From: Sulfurimonas sp.
GTDB lineage: Bacteria; Campylobacterota; Campylobacteria; Campylobacterales; Sulfurimonadaceae
DNA: 64,000 nt
NCBI GenBank assembly: GCA_003978465.1
Contig: QNZS01000038.1
Location: 1-64,000, forward strand
Direction: 5' to 3'
Part shown: piece by piece, positions 1 to 9,156 of the stretch
Numbering within the stretch: the first letter of the stretch is position 1
Layout: every line of letters begins with the position of its first letter
Position numbers and translations under genes: made by a program
The notes under the pieces: model-generated
Told to the model about the DNA's origin: nothing
Database searches by the model: none
What the model saw: the letters and a program-made list of their open reading frames with translations, nothing else

Positions 1-247
1 ATATTATAATTGATTCTCCATTTTATCTAATTCAAGCTTTTAAAGCTCATAAAAATAATAATTTATAATTTCTAAATAATTTTGGTAAAATATAAATACG
101 ATAAGTATTGGAAAAGTCTACATTCTTGTGAAGCAAGTTCTGAAAGTTATGGGTCTTATATTCTAAGAGCCCAAACTAGCAGATATATATTTACACCTTC
201 TCTCTTTTATTAATCTATCATAATTTAATGTATCAATAGAGAAAATT

Positions 248-469
248 ATGAAAAGCACAGCCCTTATTTTTACTACACTTGTATCAACTAGCTCACTATA
301 TTAAGTGCAATTTACTAATACTATAGTTAACTAGATAGATGTACTTAAACTAAACTTGCAACTTAAATTTAAAGAGGAAAGTAATATTAAATTTATACTT
401 GGATATGCAAATAGTCTTTTCTCAAAAACAAAAAAAAACGAGATGGTGCTCACAAGCAGCATAGTTTAA
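248..469 (+). pseudogene. remnant of a small secreted protein gene
   Basis: An ATG opens a frame that stays in register for 74 codons to TAA, but it is broken by TAA at codon 19 and TAG at codon 29. The first 18 codons (MKSTALIFTTLVSTSSLY) look like a signal peptide. The rest is polar and resembles a small secreted or outer-membrane protein. I do not recognise the family. The unbroken register with only two point stops suggests a recently inactivated gene rather than chance. The preceding 247 bases hold no gene I can support. Confidence 0.4.
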
Positions 470-481
470 ACTCGCTCTTAA

Positions 482-742
482 CTATGAGTTTTGAGTAATT
501 AGTTCTTCAAGCAGTTTTGTTTGCTTCTTCGCTTCTTTGAGTCGTTCTTTGTTGACACTAAAAGCATCAAGCAACAAAATAAGAAATAGTGATATTAAAA
601 TATACATAATTGTGGAAAAGATTGAAAGAGGAATTCCCAAAAATATTGAGAATTTAAAAGTAAAAAAAGCACCTATGAGCACTATAGCCCATGATGCTCC
701 TTGCAATAACCCTATTATACGGTCATACATATCTTTTTGCAT
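482..742 (-). CDS. small hypothetical membrane protein downstream of atpB
   Basis: This 86-residue protein has two predicted membrane helices at about residues 14-33 and 38-60, followed by a charged, probably coiled C-terminal tail rich in Lys and Glu. I do not recognise the family. It begins 12 bases after the atpB stop on the same strand, so it is probably co-transcribed with atpB. The position suggests a membrane-associated accessory protein, but nothing in the sequence shows a function. Confidence 0.6.
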   Translation of the reverse strand: MQKDMYDRIIGLLQGASWAIVLIGAFFTFKFSIFLGIPLSIFSTIMYILISLFLILLLDAFSVNKERLKEAKKQTKLLEELITQNS

Positions 743-754
743 CTATTTAAAAGC

Positions 755-1429
755 CTAGTGCTCTTCAATAGTTACTGCACCACCAAGGTAAACATATGTA
801 AGCATCATGAAGATAAAAGCTTGTAATAATGCCATAAATGTTAATAGTGCAAATGGAATCATTGGTAAAATCCATGGAGCTAACATCAGGATAACCATTA
901 AGAACATATCATCACCTTTTACATTTCCAAAAAGACGGAACGAAAGAGACACTAAACGTGAGAAGTGAGATACGATTTCAATTGGAAACATTAACCAATA
1001 TAGCCACCATACTGGACCTAAAAAGTGTTTGAAATACTTTACAATACCTTGACGACGGATACCTTCAAAGTTGTAGTAAACAAATACAACAAGTGCTAAA
1101 GTTAAAGGCATTTCAAGAAATGCAGTTGGTGCTTCAAAACCTGGAATAACACCGATTAAGTTAGCGATACCAACAAAAAGACCAATAGTCGCAACAAGTG
1201 GAAGGTAACGACGAGCAGGCTCTCTACCCATTACATCAGTTCCCATCTGTAAAACACCACCGATATATGCTTCCATTAGGTTTTGAGTGCCCTTAGGAAC
1301 TAACTGTAAGTTACTCATAGCTACTCTCACAAGTAAAAGAGCAGCACCTGCTGAAAGTAGTAAGTGTGTGATATAGATAAAAGTCTTATCATGTGTAAAA
1401 AGTCCGAAAAATGTAAATAATTCTGGCAT
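755..1429 (-). CDS. atpB: F0F1 ATP synthase subunit a
   Basis: Subunit a is the membrane stator of the F0 motor and forms the two half-channels that carry protons to the c-ring. The 224-residue protein is hydrophobic throughout, with about five or six membrane helices. The essential Arg lies in the SFRLFGN segment near residue 163, followed by the GDDM variant seen in Campylobacterota. The conserved Gln helix ([11 protein letters not shown]) is near the C-terminus. The length is typical of this phylum. It lies apart from the other atp genes, as is usual in this group. A purine-rich GGGAGC motif on the coding strand precedes the ATG. Confidence 0.96.
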   Translation of the reverse strand: MPELFTFFGLFTHDKTFIYITHLLLSAGAALLLVRVAMSNLQLVPKGTQNLMEAYIGGVLQMGTDVMGREPARRYLPLVATIGLFVGIANLIGVIPGFEAPTAFLEMPLTLALVVFVYYNFEGIRRQGIVKYFKHFLGPVWWLYWLMFPIEIVSHFSRLVSLSFRLFGNVKGDDMFLMVILMLAPWILPMIPFALLTFMALLQAFIFMMLTYVYLGGAVTIEEH

Positions 1430-1540
1430 AGAAGAGCTCCCTGTCTTAAAATAATTACGAGATTATAGTCAAACTTGCATTAAAACATTCTAAGTCTTGT
1501 TATAATTTCATTATAAACCTAAGAATAAGGAAGTTTTGTC

Positions 1541-2125
1541 ATGAATATTTTTCAAACATTATCATTAGTTACACTCAGCTCAAGCATACTTTTAGCAGTA
1601 TCTCCAAAGGAAATTGACAACTTAGAGTCGATTGTAAAAATAGGAAATGAAAGTTCTATTCTACTTATAAAAACACTTGGTCAAAATATGAAAAAAAGTA
1701 TGAAATCTGGTGGAGTTTTACATGCACTCGATTTTTGTTCAAACCAAGCATATACATTAACACAAGAAGTAAATAAAAAACTCCCTAGAGGTGTGAGTGT
1801 TAAACGTGTAAGCGTGAAGTATAGAAGTCAGCAAAATATACCATCACAGAAAGAACGTACTATTCTTGAGTCCCTACAATCCTTAAAAGTCTCTAATGTA
1901 ATACTTCCTAACTATGTCCTCCAAAAAATTGACAAGAATACCTATAAGTACTATAAACCTTTAATTATAAATAAAATAGCTTGTCTCAAATGTCATGGTG
2001 ATATAAAAAATATTGAGCTTAAACACGAAATTGCAAAGAGATACCCTCTTGACAGTGCAACTGGTTATAAAATAGGTGATTTACGTGGAGCGATTATTGT
2101 TACCATAGAGAAGTCTATAAAGTAA
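1541..2125 (+). CDS. periplasmic DUF3365 (Tll0287-like) haem-binding protein
   Basis: The 194-residue protein has an N-terminal signal peptide (hydrophobic to about residue 20, ending LLAVS). A CLKCHG motif with Cys148, Cys151 and His152 would attach a c-type haem. The C-terminal part (LDSATGYKIGDLRGAIIV) matches DUF3365/Tll0287-like proteins, which are PAS-like periplasmic haem sensors or redox proteins. It stands alone, divergent from atpB and convergent with rny. A TATAAT-like box lies about 40 bases upstream and an AGGAAG ribosome-binding site just before the ATG. The family is clear; the specific role, redox sensing or electron transfer, is unknown. Confidence 0.8.
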   Translation: MNIFQTLSLVTLSSSILLAVSPKEIDNLESIVKIGNESSILLIKTLGQNMKKSMKSGGVLHALDFCSNQAYTLTQEVNKKLPRGVSVKRVSVKYRSQQNIPSQKERTILESLQSLKVSNVILPNYVLQKIDKNTYKYYKPLIINKIACLKCHGDIKNIELKHEIAKRYPLDSATGYKIGDLRGAIIVTIEKSIK

Positions 2126-2139
2126 GCATAATACTTACT

Positions 2140-3708
2140 CTATTTTGCAAAGACTGTTGCTCGGATTTCACGAATAACATTTACTTTAACTTCACCAGGG
2201 TACTGAACTCTCTCTTCTATCTCTTTAGCAATCTCTCTTGCCATTAAAATAGACTCATCATCATTAATTAGTGTTGCATTTACTATAACTCTAACTTCTC
2301 TTCCTGCATTTATAGCATAAGCCTGTTTAACACCGCTATGTGCCGAAGCTATCTCTTCTATATCAGTTACACGTTTTAAAAATGACTCCAGTACTTCACG
2401 TCTTGCACCTGGACGAGCAGCTGAAAGTGAATCTGCTGCACAAACTGCACCACATTCTATAGAGTTTATCTCTTGTTGTCCATGATGAGCATAGATTGCA
2501 TTTATAACTACTTCATCTTCATTATAACGGTTACATATTTCAGCACCTAAGTCTACATGGTTTCCCTCATGGTCATGCGTCATTGCTTTACCTATATCAT
2601 GAAGTAAACCTGCACGTTTTGCTAGTTTAATATCTCCACCCATCTCGGCTGTCATGATACCTGCTAAATGTGCCACTTCAAGTGTATGAGCAAGAGCATT
2701 CTGACCATAACTAGCACGGTAACGAAGTCGTCCAATAAGTCTCATTAGCTCGGGGTGCATTACACCTATATTTAACTCAGAGACAATTTCTTCACCCTCA
2801 GCTAAAATATTACCTTCAAACTCATTTGTAACTTTTGCATATATTTCTTCAATACGAGCCGGTTGAATACGCCCGTCCTCAATAAGAAGTTGCAGAGTTT
2901 TTGTAGCGATTGCACGTCTATAAAGATTAAAACTGCTTACAAGTATAGCGTGTGGAGTATCATCAATGATAATATCAACACCCATAAGTGTCTCAAGAGC
3001 TTTAATGTTTCGCCCCTCTTTACCAATGATACGACCTTTGAGTTCATCGTTATCTAAATGTACAAGGTTTGTTAACCGCTCACTAGCAAACTCACCAGCA
3101 AAACGACTTATAGCCTGAGAAAGGATAAAGTTAGCTTTTCGCTCACCTTCTTCTCTTGCTTCATTCTCATAACGTCTAACGATATGAGCTATGTCACCCC
3201 TAGCCTTATACTCCACTTTTTTAAGGAGTGCAGTGTTTGCTTCTTCTTTTGTCATACCGGCACTATGTTCTATCACATGTAAAGCTTCGTCTATCTTCTT
3301 TTCATATTTTTCTTGTAATGATATTAAAGATTTTTCACTTCTTTCTAAATTAAATTTTTTGGTTTTGATGATAACTGTGTCTTCTTGCAGTTTTTCTTGT
3401 TCATCTCGCTTGTAGCGTTTAAAACTCTGCTCTTTATGTATGAGTGCATCTTCGCGTTGACTCATATCTGCTTTTACTTTTTGTTTAGTATTATCGAAAC
3501 TTTTTTGTGCTGCATGTTCAATCTCTAAAGATTTCAGACGAGCACGTTCAAGCAGCATTTCTGCTTCATGCTCTATTACATTTGCTTTAGCCATCGCTTG
3601 TTGTTTATAAACATCAAAATTAGCATTTGTTAATTTTTTAGAAATGTAAAACCCAACAACACCACTGATTATGGCAGTTCCTCCACCTAGCAGTATTTCG
3701 TTTAACAT
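2140..3708 (-). CDS. rny: ribonuclease Y
   Basis: RNase Y is a membrane-anchored endoribonuclease that starts mRNA decay. The 522 residues show the canonical order: an N-terminal membrane helix (residues 3-24), a long charged coiled coil (about 30-190), a KH RNA-binding domain with GRIIGKEGRN near residue 224, and an HD hydrolase domain with LLHDIGKA near residue 370. The length equals the family norm. Its ATG overlaps the stop of the cyclo-ligase gene by one base (TAATG), so the two are translationally coupled. No damage is seen in any motif. Confidence 0.97.
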   Translation of the reverse strand: MLNEILLGGGTAIISGVVGFYISKKLTNANFDVYKQQAMAKANVIEHEAEMLLERARLKSLEIEHAAQKSFDNTKQKVKADMSQREDALIHKEQSFKRYKRDEQEKLQEDTVIIKTKKFNLERSEKSLISLQEKYEKKIDEALHVIEHSAGMTKEEANTALLKKVEYKARGDIAHIVRRYENEAREEGERKANFILSQAISRFAGEFASERLTNLVHLDNDELKGRIIGKEGRNIKALETLMGVDIIIDDTPHAILVSSFNLYRRAIATKTLQLLIEDGRIQPARIEEIYAKVTNEFEGNILAEGEEIVSELNIGVMHPELMRLIGRLRYRASYGQNALAHTLEVAHLAGIMTAEMGGDIKLAKRAGLLHDIGKAMTHDHEGNHVDLGAEICNRYNEDEVVINAIYAHHGQQEINSIECGAVCAADSLSAARPGARREVLESFLKRVTDIEEIASAHSGVKQAYAINAGREVRVIVNATLINDDESILMAREIAKEIEERVQYPGEVKVNVIREIRATVFAK

Positions 3709-4259
3709 TATATTGTTCCTATTATTTTCTTTGGTGTTATTAGTACGTCACAAGATATATCGTGAGCATCACAAATAAGCTCTTTTGTGTAACATAGTTC
3801 GAGTTGTGTAAAAATTGTATACGGTTTTTTTTGTAGTTTTTCAAAAAAACGATCATACATCCCTCTTCCAAAACCAACTCTTTGTAAATTTCCATCCATC
3901 CCAACTATTGGAACTATGGCTATATCAATTTTACTTATTTTTCTATTTGTATTACCTGCTTCAAAAATATTAAACTTTTTTCTTCTCAGAGGTAGCCTAA
4001 ATGGTACCATCTTAAAACTTTGCTCAACCATAAATGGTATGTAAATATCATTGTTCTTGCGTAGTTTTACAAGGGTCTTCACAATATTTACTTCCATATC
4101 TAGTGGATAGTAAAAAAGAATTTTCTGTCTTTTTTTACTTTTTAATAACATTAATAGTTTTTTATTTACTAATGCTGTTTTATAAAGTCTATTATGCACG
4201 GAACTATTTTTCAAAGTTTTTAAGCTGTCTTGTCTAAATGTAGTTTTACTTAGAGTCAT
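3708..4259 (-). CDS. 5-formyltetrahydrofolate cyclo-ligase family protein
   Basis: The enzyme converts 5-formyl-THF to 5,10-methenyl-THF with ATP, recycling the stored folate. At 183 residues it has the family length. The recognisable core is the GFGRGMYDRFF segment, corresponding to the family GxGxGyYDRfL nucleotide-binding motif, plus the upstream DIAIVPIVGMD strand. The N-terminal Lys/Arg-rich part is divergent from enterobacterial homologues. It overlaps rny by one base, which suggests a two-gene operon. Catalytic activity is inferred from the motif alone. Confidence 0.85.
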   Translation of the reverse strand: MTLSKTTFRQDSLKTLKNSSVHNRLYKTALVNKKLLMLLKSKKRQKILFYYPLDMEVNIVKTLVKLRKNNDIYIPFMVEQSFKMVPFRLPLRRKKFNIFEAGNTNRKISKIDIAIVPIVGMDGNLQRVGFGRGMYDRFFEKLQKKPYTIFTQLELCYTKELICDAHDISCDVLITPKKIIGTI

Positions 4260-4383
4260 ATTTAATCTTTTATTGCTATAATTTCTTTTGTCATTTGCTT
4301 ACAAATTATCATTTTTTTCATTTGAACTGCAATGATTTATACTATTATTACACAAATAAAACAAATTAAAGGTTAAAAATATT

Positions 4384-4944
4384 ATGTCAAAATTTTCTAT
4401 TCTTATATCCATATTTCTAGTGAGTTTATTTTTTAGTGCTTGTTCTAACGATGAGAGTACTTCAGATGAAGGAAAATCTATGCTCTCAACTAATGAATTT
4501 TTACTTACAGAACTAGATAAAATGCAGTACATAGTGAAAAAAAGTCCTACTGGTTTTACTGTAAAAAAGGCAAAAGGAAAAGTTATTATTCTAAATATAT
4601 TTGCTACTTGGTGTCCTCCTTGTCAAGTAGAAGCTTCACATTTAGCTTCATTACAAGAAAAGTATAAGGACTCTATACTTATTCTTGGTGTAACTATTGA
4701 AGATAATATTAAAAATGAAAAGCTCCAAGCATTTAGAGAAAAGTATAATGCTAATTATGCACTCGTAAACTCTAATGAAAATTCCCGTTTAGTTGATGCA
4801 GTAGCAAGAAAGCTAAAAATAGGTAAAAACTTTGGTATTCCTTTAATTGCTATGTATAAAGATGATGTACTAATCAATTTTTATCAAGGTGCCGTTGAAG
4901 AAGAGTTTATCGAAAGTGATATAAAGAAAGCACTAGGACTCTAG
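4384..4944 (+). CDS. TlpA-like thioredoxin-fold lipoprotein
   Basis: The 186-residue protein has a lipoprotein signal (hydrophobic stretch ending FFSAC, lipid-anchored Cys20) and a TlpA/ResA-type thioredoxin domain. The ATWCPPC active site has Cys77 and Cys80, and a FGIPL cis-proline loop lies near residue 151. Such proteins act in the periplasm, reducing or oxidising disulfides, often for cytochrome c maturation. It ends directly against the ftsY ATG with no gap, so co-translation with ftsY is likely. The substrate cannot be told from the sequence. Confidence 0.88.
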   Translation: MSKFSILISIFLVSLFFSACSNDESTSDEGKSMLSTNEFLLTELDKMQYIVKKSPTGFTVKKAKGKVIILNIFATWCPPCQVEASHLASLQEKYKDSILILGVTIEDNIKNEKLQAFREKYNANYALVNSNENSRLVDAVARKLKIGKNFGIPLIAMYKDDVLINFYQGAVEEEFIESDIKKALGL

Positions 4945-5823
4945 ATGTTTGGTTTTATCAAAAAAGGACTTGCAAAAACAGTTGAAGCTCTAAAAACAGT
5001 AGTTCCTAAGAAAAAAGTAACTTTCACCCATGAAGAACTAGAAGAAATTTTACTTGAGGCTGATGTTGAGTATGACTTAGTTGACATCATCATTAATGAG
5101 ATTTATCAAGATAAGGTAACACGTGAGATACTCCGCTCCAAACTTCTAGCTACTCTAGCGCATACTAGATATATTGAACCCGAATTTATAGCTCCTTTTG
5201 TTGAACTAGTTGTAGGTGTTAATGGCGCTGGTAAGACAACAACTATCTCTAAACTAGCACACAAGTATAAAAGTGAAGGGAAAAGTGTTATTTTAGGTGC
5301 TGGAGATACATTTCGTGCAGCAGCTATTGAGCAGCTTACCCTTTGGTCACAAAGACTTGATATCCCTATAGTTGCTTCTAAGCAAGGACATGACAGTTCA
5401 GCCGTTGCATACGATACTATTGACTCTGCAAAAAGTAAGGGTATAGATCATGTTATCATCGATACAGCTGGAAGACTTCATACTCAAACTAACCTAGCAA
5501 ATGAGCTTATAAAGATAAATCGTATTTGTGATAAGTCTCATTCAGGTACTCCACATAGAACTGTTCTTATTCTTGACGGTACACAGGGGAACTCTGCAAT
5601 AGCTCAAGCAAAAGCTTTTAATGAGATGATAGGCATTGATGCAATTATAATTACTAAACTTGATGGAACTGCAAAAGGGGGAAGTATCTTCTCTATCGCT
5701 TATGCCCTTGAACTTCCTATCATTTACATAGGAACGGGTGAACAGCCAGAAGACTTGGTTCCCTTTAACAAGTTTGAGTTTGTTGATGGTCTTTTAGATG
5801 CTCTTTTTGTAGAAGAAGTCTAA
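4945..5823 (+). CDS. ftsY: signal recognition particle receptor FtsY
   Basis: FtsY is the membrane-docking GTPase for SRP-ribosome complexes. The 292 residues contain only a short N-terminal basic segment followed by the NG domain, without the long acidic A domain of E. coli; this is normal for Campylobacterota. Motifs in order are GVNGAGKTT (P-loop, about residue 91), [25 protein letters not shown] and GTGEQPEDL. The start abuts the stop of the TlpA-like gene. A hairpin follows the stop and probably ends the transcript before the radA remnant. Confidence 0.97.
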   Translation: MFGFIKKGLAKTVEALKTVVPKKKVTFTHEELEEILLEADVEYDLVDIIINEIYQDKVTREILRSKLLATLAHTRYIEPEFIAPFVELVVGVNGAGKTTTISKLAHKYKSEGKSVILGAGDTFRAAAIEQLTLWSQRLDIPIVASKQGHDSSAVAYDTIDSAKSKGIDHVIIDTAGRLHTQTNLANELIKINRICDKSHSGTPHRTVLILDGTQGNSAIAQAKAFNEMIGIDAIIITKLDGTAKGGSIFSIAYALELPIIYIGTGEQPEDLVPFNKFEFVDGLLDALFVEEV

Positions 5824-5836
5824 GAACTTTTAACAA

Positions 5837-5859
5837 AAATATGGCCATAAGCCATATTT
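5837..5859 (+). terminator. stem-loop terminator after ftsY
   Basis: A perfect 9-base-pair stem (AAATATGGC with GCCATATTT) closes a five-base loop 13 bases after the ftsY stop. Only a short T tract follows (the TTT end of the stem, then CACAACTTTT), so it may be a weak or factor-assisted terminator. Confidence 0.55.
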
Positions 5860-5921
5860 CACAACTTTTATCTCTTTTTATACTACAATTTTCCTAATAA
5901 AACCAACAAAAAGACAAACTA

Positions 5922-7056
5922 ATGGCTAAAAAAAAGTACTCTTTGAGTGTCAGCATTGTGGACTTACAACTCCGAAATGGATGGGAAAATGTACGAACTG
6001 TGGTGCATGGGATAGTTTTATTGAACTAAACGAGCATCAGCAAGAGGTTGTAAAACAGACAAAATCAACTATCCATAAAAATACTAAAGCTATTAGTATC
6101 ACTGCTATAAAAGAAGAAGAAGTATATAGATACTCTTCACTTGATGATGAACTTGATAAAATTTTAGGTGGTGGAGTAGTTCCTGGAAGCCTCACACTCA
6201 TAGGTGAAAGCCCAGGTGTTGGTAAGTCTACCCCCACTACTCAAAGTTGGCTCAAACATAGCAAGTTTAGGTAAAAATGTTTTATATGTAACAGGTGAAG
6301 AGTCAGCAGGACAGATAAAGCTTCGTGCTAATCGTTTAAATTCAAACTATCTATTCTGAAGCCATTACATCGGCACCAGGAAGTGTAACTCAGGTTCGTC
6401 AAATCACATTTGAACTCATGCGAATCGCAAAAGAGAGAGATATCGCTATCTTTATCATCGGGCATATTACAGAAGAGGGTTCTATCGCTGGTCCTCGTGT
6501 TTTAGAACATATGGTAGACACTGTCCTTTACTTTGAAGGTGATTCTTCTCAAGAGTTGCGTATTCTTCGTGGTTTTAAGAACTGTTTTGGTCCAACAAGT
6601 AAGATAGGAGTTCTTGAGATGCGGGCTGAAGGTCTTGTTTCTGCCACAGATGTAGCCTCGCATTTTTTTAACCGTAACTCGCAACAGAGTGGTTCAGTAC
6701 TTACAGTTATCATGGAGGGGTCTCGTCCTATTATCTTAGAAGTCCAAGCACTTGTTTCAGAGTCTCATACAAGTAACTCTAAACACCAAGCAACTGTTTT
6801 TGATAACAACAGACTAAACATGCTTTTAGCACTCCTAGAGAGAAAACTAGAAATACCTCTCTCAGGATATGATGTATTTATTGGAGAAGTCTCCTTAGTC
6901 GGTGATGTAAGAGAGGTATATGCCCTTGATGTTAGACTAAAAGAGGCAAAAATGCAAAATATTATAAAAGCTCTAATAGCCAAAGAATCCCTTGAAAAAT
7001 CACCAATAAAGAAATATATAGTTGATGAAGTTACAAAACTTTTAGAATGGTATTAA
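5922..7056 (+). pseudogene. radA: DNA repair protein RadA (Sms), inactivated
   Basis: Pieces of RadA lie in the right order but in three frames. The gene starts MAKKKYS, then shifts frame near 5943, where one lost base would restore the FECQHCGL zinc-finger start. The second piece has CTNCGAW and the P-loop GESPGVGKST, and shifts frame again near 6227. A third piece (NVLYVTGEESAGQIKLRANRL) ends near 6348, where about 40 residues including the Walker B segment are missing. The last piece (6349-7056) has KNCFG in place of the signature KNRFG, and about 35 residues of the Lon-like domain are missing after SGYDVFI. RadA normally drives branch migration in recombination; this copy cannot. Confidence 0.88.
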
Positions 7057-7118
7057 AATTTGTAATTAATTATAAATATTCGCTATACTAACAGTACTAA
7101 TACATTCAAGGAAGAATA

Positions 7119-7658
7119 ATGGCTGAAGAAGAAACTACACCCGTAGAGAAAAAATCAAGTAAGATGTTGATGATGATTATCATCATCGTACTTTTTTTAA
7201 TAATCATTATAGGTGGAATTGTAACTGTTTTATTAATGAGTGATGATGAAGAAATGCCTACTAATAATAGACAGATGCAAGAGATGAATACACCAAAAAG
7301 AAATATCTTTAAAGGGCCATCTGCTCAGTATAATAACTCTCGACAGTTACGTGATATTGGTATTTTATATCCACTAGATACATTTACAGTAAACCTTAAA
7401 AGTGATGCAGGGCGTCGTTATCTAAAAGTAACTATGAGTTTAGAGCTTGAAGGTGAAGAGTTAAGCCTAGAACTTGATGCAAAATCACCAGTTATACGTG
7501 ACAGGATTATTCGTATACTTACTTCAAAAATGCTTGAAGAAATTTCTTCGAAAAAAGGAAAACAAAAAGTTAGCCAACAAATTATAGATGTTTTAAATGC
7601 CATGATAAGTGATGGTACTATTCGTGGTATCTACTTTACAGAATTTATTATTCAGTAA
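7119..7658 (+). CDS. fliL: flagellar basal body-associated protein FliL
   Basis: FliL sits at the flagellar motor and assists the stator units. The 179-residue protein has a short acidic cytoplasmic start, one membrane helix at about residues 16-38 (run of Leu/Ile), and a periplasmic domain with YPLDTFTVNL and RYLKVTMSLEL segments typical of FliL. It ends in a TEFIIQ tail like the usual FTxFIVQ. A TATACT box lies about 30 bases upstream and an AAGGAAG ribosome site precedes ATG. acpS follows after 15 bases and is probably co-transcribed, as in related genomes. Confidence 0.93.
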   Translation: MAEEETTPVEKKSSKMLMMIIIIVLFLIIIIGGIVTVLLMSDDEEMPTNNRQMQEMNTPKRNIFKGPSAQYNNSRQLRDIGILYPLDTFTVNLKSDAGRRYLKVTMSLELEGEELSLELDAKSPVIRDRIIRILTSKMLEEISSKKGKQKVSQQIIDVLNAMISDGTIRGIYFTEFIIQ

Positions 7659-7673
7659 GAAAATACTTTATAT

Positions 7674-8051
7674 ATGATAGGTATTGATCTTATAAAAACT
7701 TCTCGCATGGAATGTTTAATGCAGCGCTTTGGAGAGAAGGGACTTCTAAAATTTCTTTCAAAAGATGAACTCTTACTTATAAAAACACATAAAACAGCAG
7801 CTGGATTCTGGGCTATTAAAGAAGCTTTTTCTAAGGCTTTAGGCACAGGTATAGGAAAGCACTGTTCATTTCATGATATTAGAATTTATAAAACAGATAA
7901 GGGTGCACCTAAACTCTCTCTGAGTAAAAAAATTATTGATAAGTTTAAAATTATTGATGTAAGTGTCTCCATCACACATGATGGAGAGTATGCGGTTAGT
8001 GTTGTTGCTGTAGAGGTTTTATCCTCCTCCAACAAAGTCAAGCAGTTCTAG
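7674..8051 (+). CDS. acpS: holo-[acyl-carrier-protein] synthase
   Basis: AcpS transfers 4'-phosphopantetheine from CoA to apo-ACP. The 125-residue protein has the N-terminal MIGIDLIK with the metal-binding Asp4, and the WAIKEAFSKALGTGIG motif with the catalytic Glu near residue 58. The SITHDGEYAVSVV strand near the C-terminus matches the family. The 3' end overlaps the convergent thiS gene by 33 bases, so the last codons of both genes are read from the same DNA. The fold and motifs are intact. Confidence 0.93.
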   Translation: MIGIDLIKTSRMECLMQRFGEKGLLKFLSKDELLLIKTHKTAAGFWAIKEAFSKALGTGIGKHCSFHDIRIYKTDKGAPKLSLSKKIIDKFKIIDVSVSITHDGEYAVSVVAVEVLSSSNKVKQF

Positions 8052-8219
8052 TTTATCCCCATCATTTAAACGATGTGTACCCCAGCTATTTTGCTTTACT
8101 ATATCCATATTTACAGCGGCTGCCATAACCTTCCCTTCAAGTTCTAAAACTTTTAGTAAGTCTTCAATAGTAATACTTTCATTAAAATCTTTATCTTGAC
8201 CATTTACAATTATATTCAT
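8019..8219 (-). CDS. thiS: sulfur carrier protein ThiS
   Basis: ThiS carries sulfur as a C-terminal thiocarboxylate for thiazole formation in thiamine synthesis. From the ATG at 8217-8219 the protein is 66 residues, with a beta-grasp pattern (MNIIVNGQ, VMAAAVNMDIV, LELLDFVGGG) and the required Gly-Gly end. I prefer this start over an upstream in-frame ATG because it gives the family length and has GAGAG just ahead. No thiG, thiF or thiH is nearby, so its partners must lie elsewhere. It overlaps the acpS 3' end in the opposite direction. Confidence 0.88.
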   Translation of the reverse strand: MNIIVNGQDKDFNESITIEDLLKVLELEGKVMAAAVNMDIVKQNSWGTHRLNDGDKLELLDFVGGG

Positions 8220-8296
8220 ATTCTCTCTTTTTTTATACGCAAAATATTCTATTCTCATAATTGTAGCCATATAACTTTAATAGTAACTACTATAAT

Positions 8297-8695
8297 TTAA
8301 AGTTTAGAGATATACTCAGATAGTGTTTTTATTTCATCACTGCTTAGTTTATTTACTTGAAGTTTTATAACACTTTTTATACTTCCACTATATCATCCAT
8401 CTTCATATCAATTGATAGCATCACTTCATCCCTTAATACTTTTAAATTTATTGACTTAACAGTTTTCGGTATTACTTTTCTTATCTCAATTAAAACTTCT
8501 TTACTTACCCTTTTTTACTTATAGCTTCAACACTCTCTTTAACCATTTCCTCAACACTTTTACTTATCCTAATAGACTCTACTTTAAGCACTTTGACTAT
8601 TTGTTCTGTACTTTGAGAAATCTTTTCTTGTGCATTTTGTGTTTCTTATGACTTCTCTTGAGTACATCCCACAAACAGTAGTGTAACTACTAATC
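8297..8695 (-). pseudogene. decayed c-type cytochrome lipoprotein gene
   Basis: Read on the minus strand this is a broken gene. It starts with a lipoprotein signal (VTLLFVGCTQEKS), is cut by TAA, and continues with a Glu/Lys-rich helical linker (ETQNAQEKISQSTEQ). It shifts frame twice and ends KLQVNKLSSDEIKTLSEYIS followed by KL and TAA. This end is the usual C-terminal helix of small cytochrome c domains, where QV.KLSDDEIK.LSEYIS is standard. The CxxCH haem site is gone. I infer a Sulfurimonas-type lipoprotein cytochrome c that has been inactivated. Confidence 0.6.
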
Positions 8696-8875
8696 ATAAA
8701 AGTATTTTTATTTATTTTACCTAATTATACAAAAGTTTATCAAGATGAGTATCAAATTCTAGACGAAATGTATATTTTATACACATTAATAGCAGCTAAA
8801 AATAAATAAGATTTTTTTATCCCCAAAGATACACTAGCAGCGAGCATTATCCAGGGAGAGCTCTCTACCATATCG

Positions 8876-9085
8876 TTAAATATTATCTTGTATCTCACCT
8901 ATACTTAAGTTTAAACATACTCCCACAGGGATAAAACTAAGCTTGGTCACATGAAGTAAAATTATCACTGCATTTAAACCTTTTACTAAATCAAAGGTGA
9001 GAAGTGCATGATTAAAAGATTCATCTTGTAATGCGATTACTAACTTATCAGCTTCAAGACTCAAACTCACTATCAAGATAATCAT
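8876..9085 (-). pseudogene. short frame, possible remnant of a DsrE-like protein
   Basis: A 69-codon frame begins with a hydrophobic, signal-like MIILIVSLSLEADKLVIAL and continues with LTFDLVKGLNAVIILLH. This hydrophobic strand-helix pattern resembles small DsrE/DsrF-fold proteins but stops after about 70 residues. Further codons beyond the stop (MVESSPW in another frame) may belong to it. It sits in a region of decayed genes, so I treat it as a remnant. The family call is a guess and the frame may be chance. Confidence 0.25.
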
Positions 9086-9145
9086 ATTAAAAAGTATAAA
9101 AATCTTTTAAAAAATTCCTCTAATTATTTATAAATCTTTTTTAGC

Positions 9146-9151
9146 TATAAT
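9146..9151 (+). promoter_or_regulatory. extended -10 box for the DapC-like aminotransferase gene
   Basis: The sequence TTAGCTATAAT ends only five bases before the ATG at 9157. Transcription would normally begin about seven bases after the box, at or just past the A of the start codon, so the mRNA is probably leaderless. Confidence 0.5.
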
Positions 9152-9156
9152 TGCAT

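Noticed and set aside
5922-7056. Reading radA as a programmed frameshift gene
   Set aside because: Frameshifting cannot supply the missing Walker B segment or the lost KNRFG arginine; several independent lesions exist.
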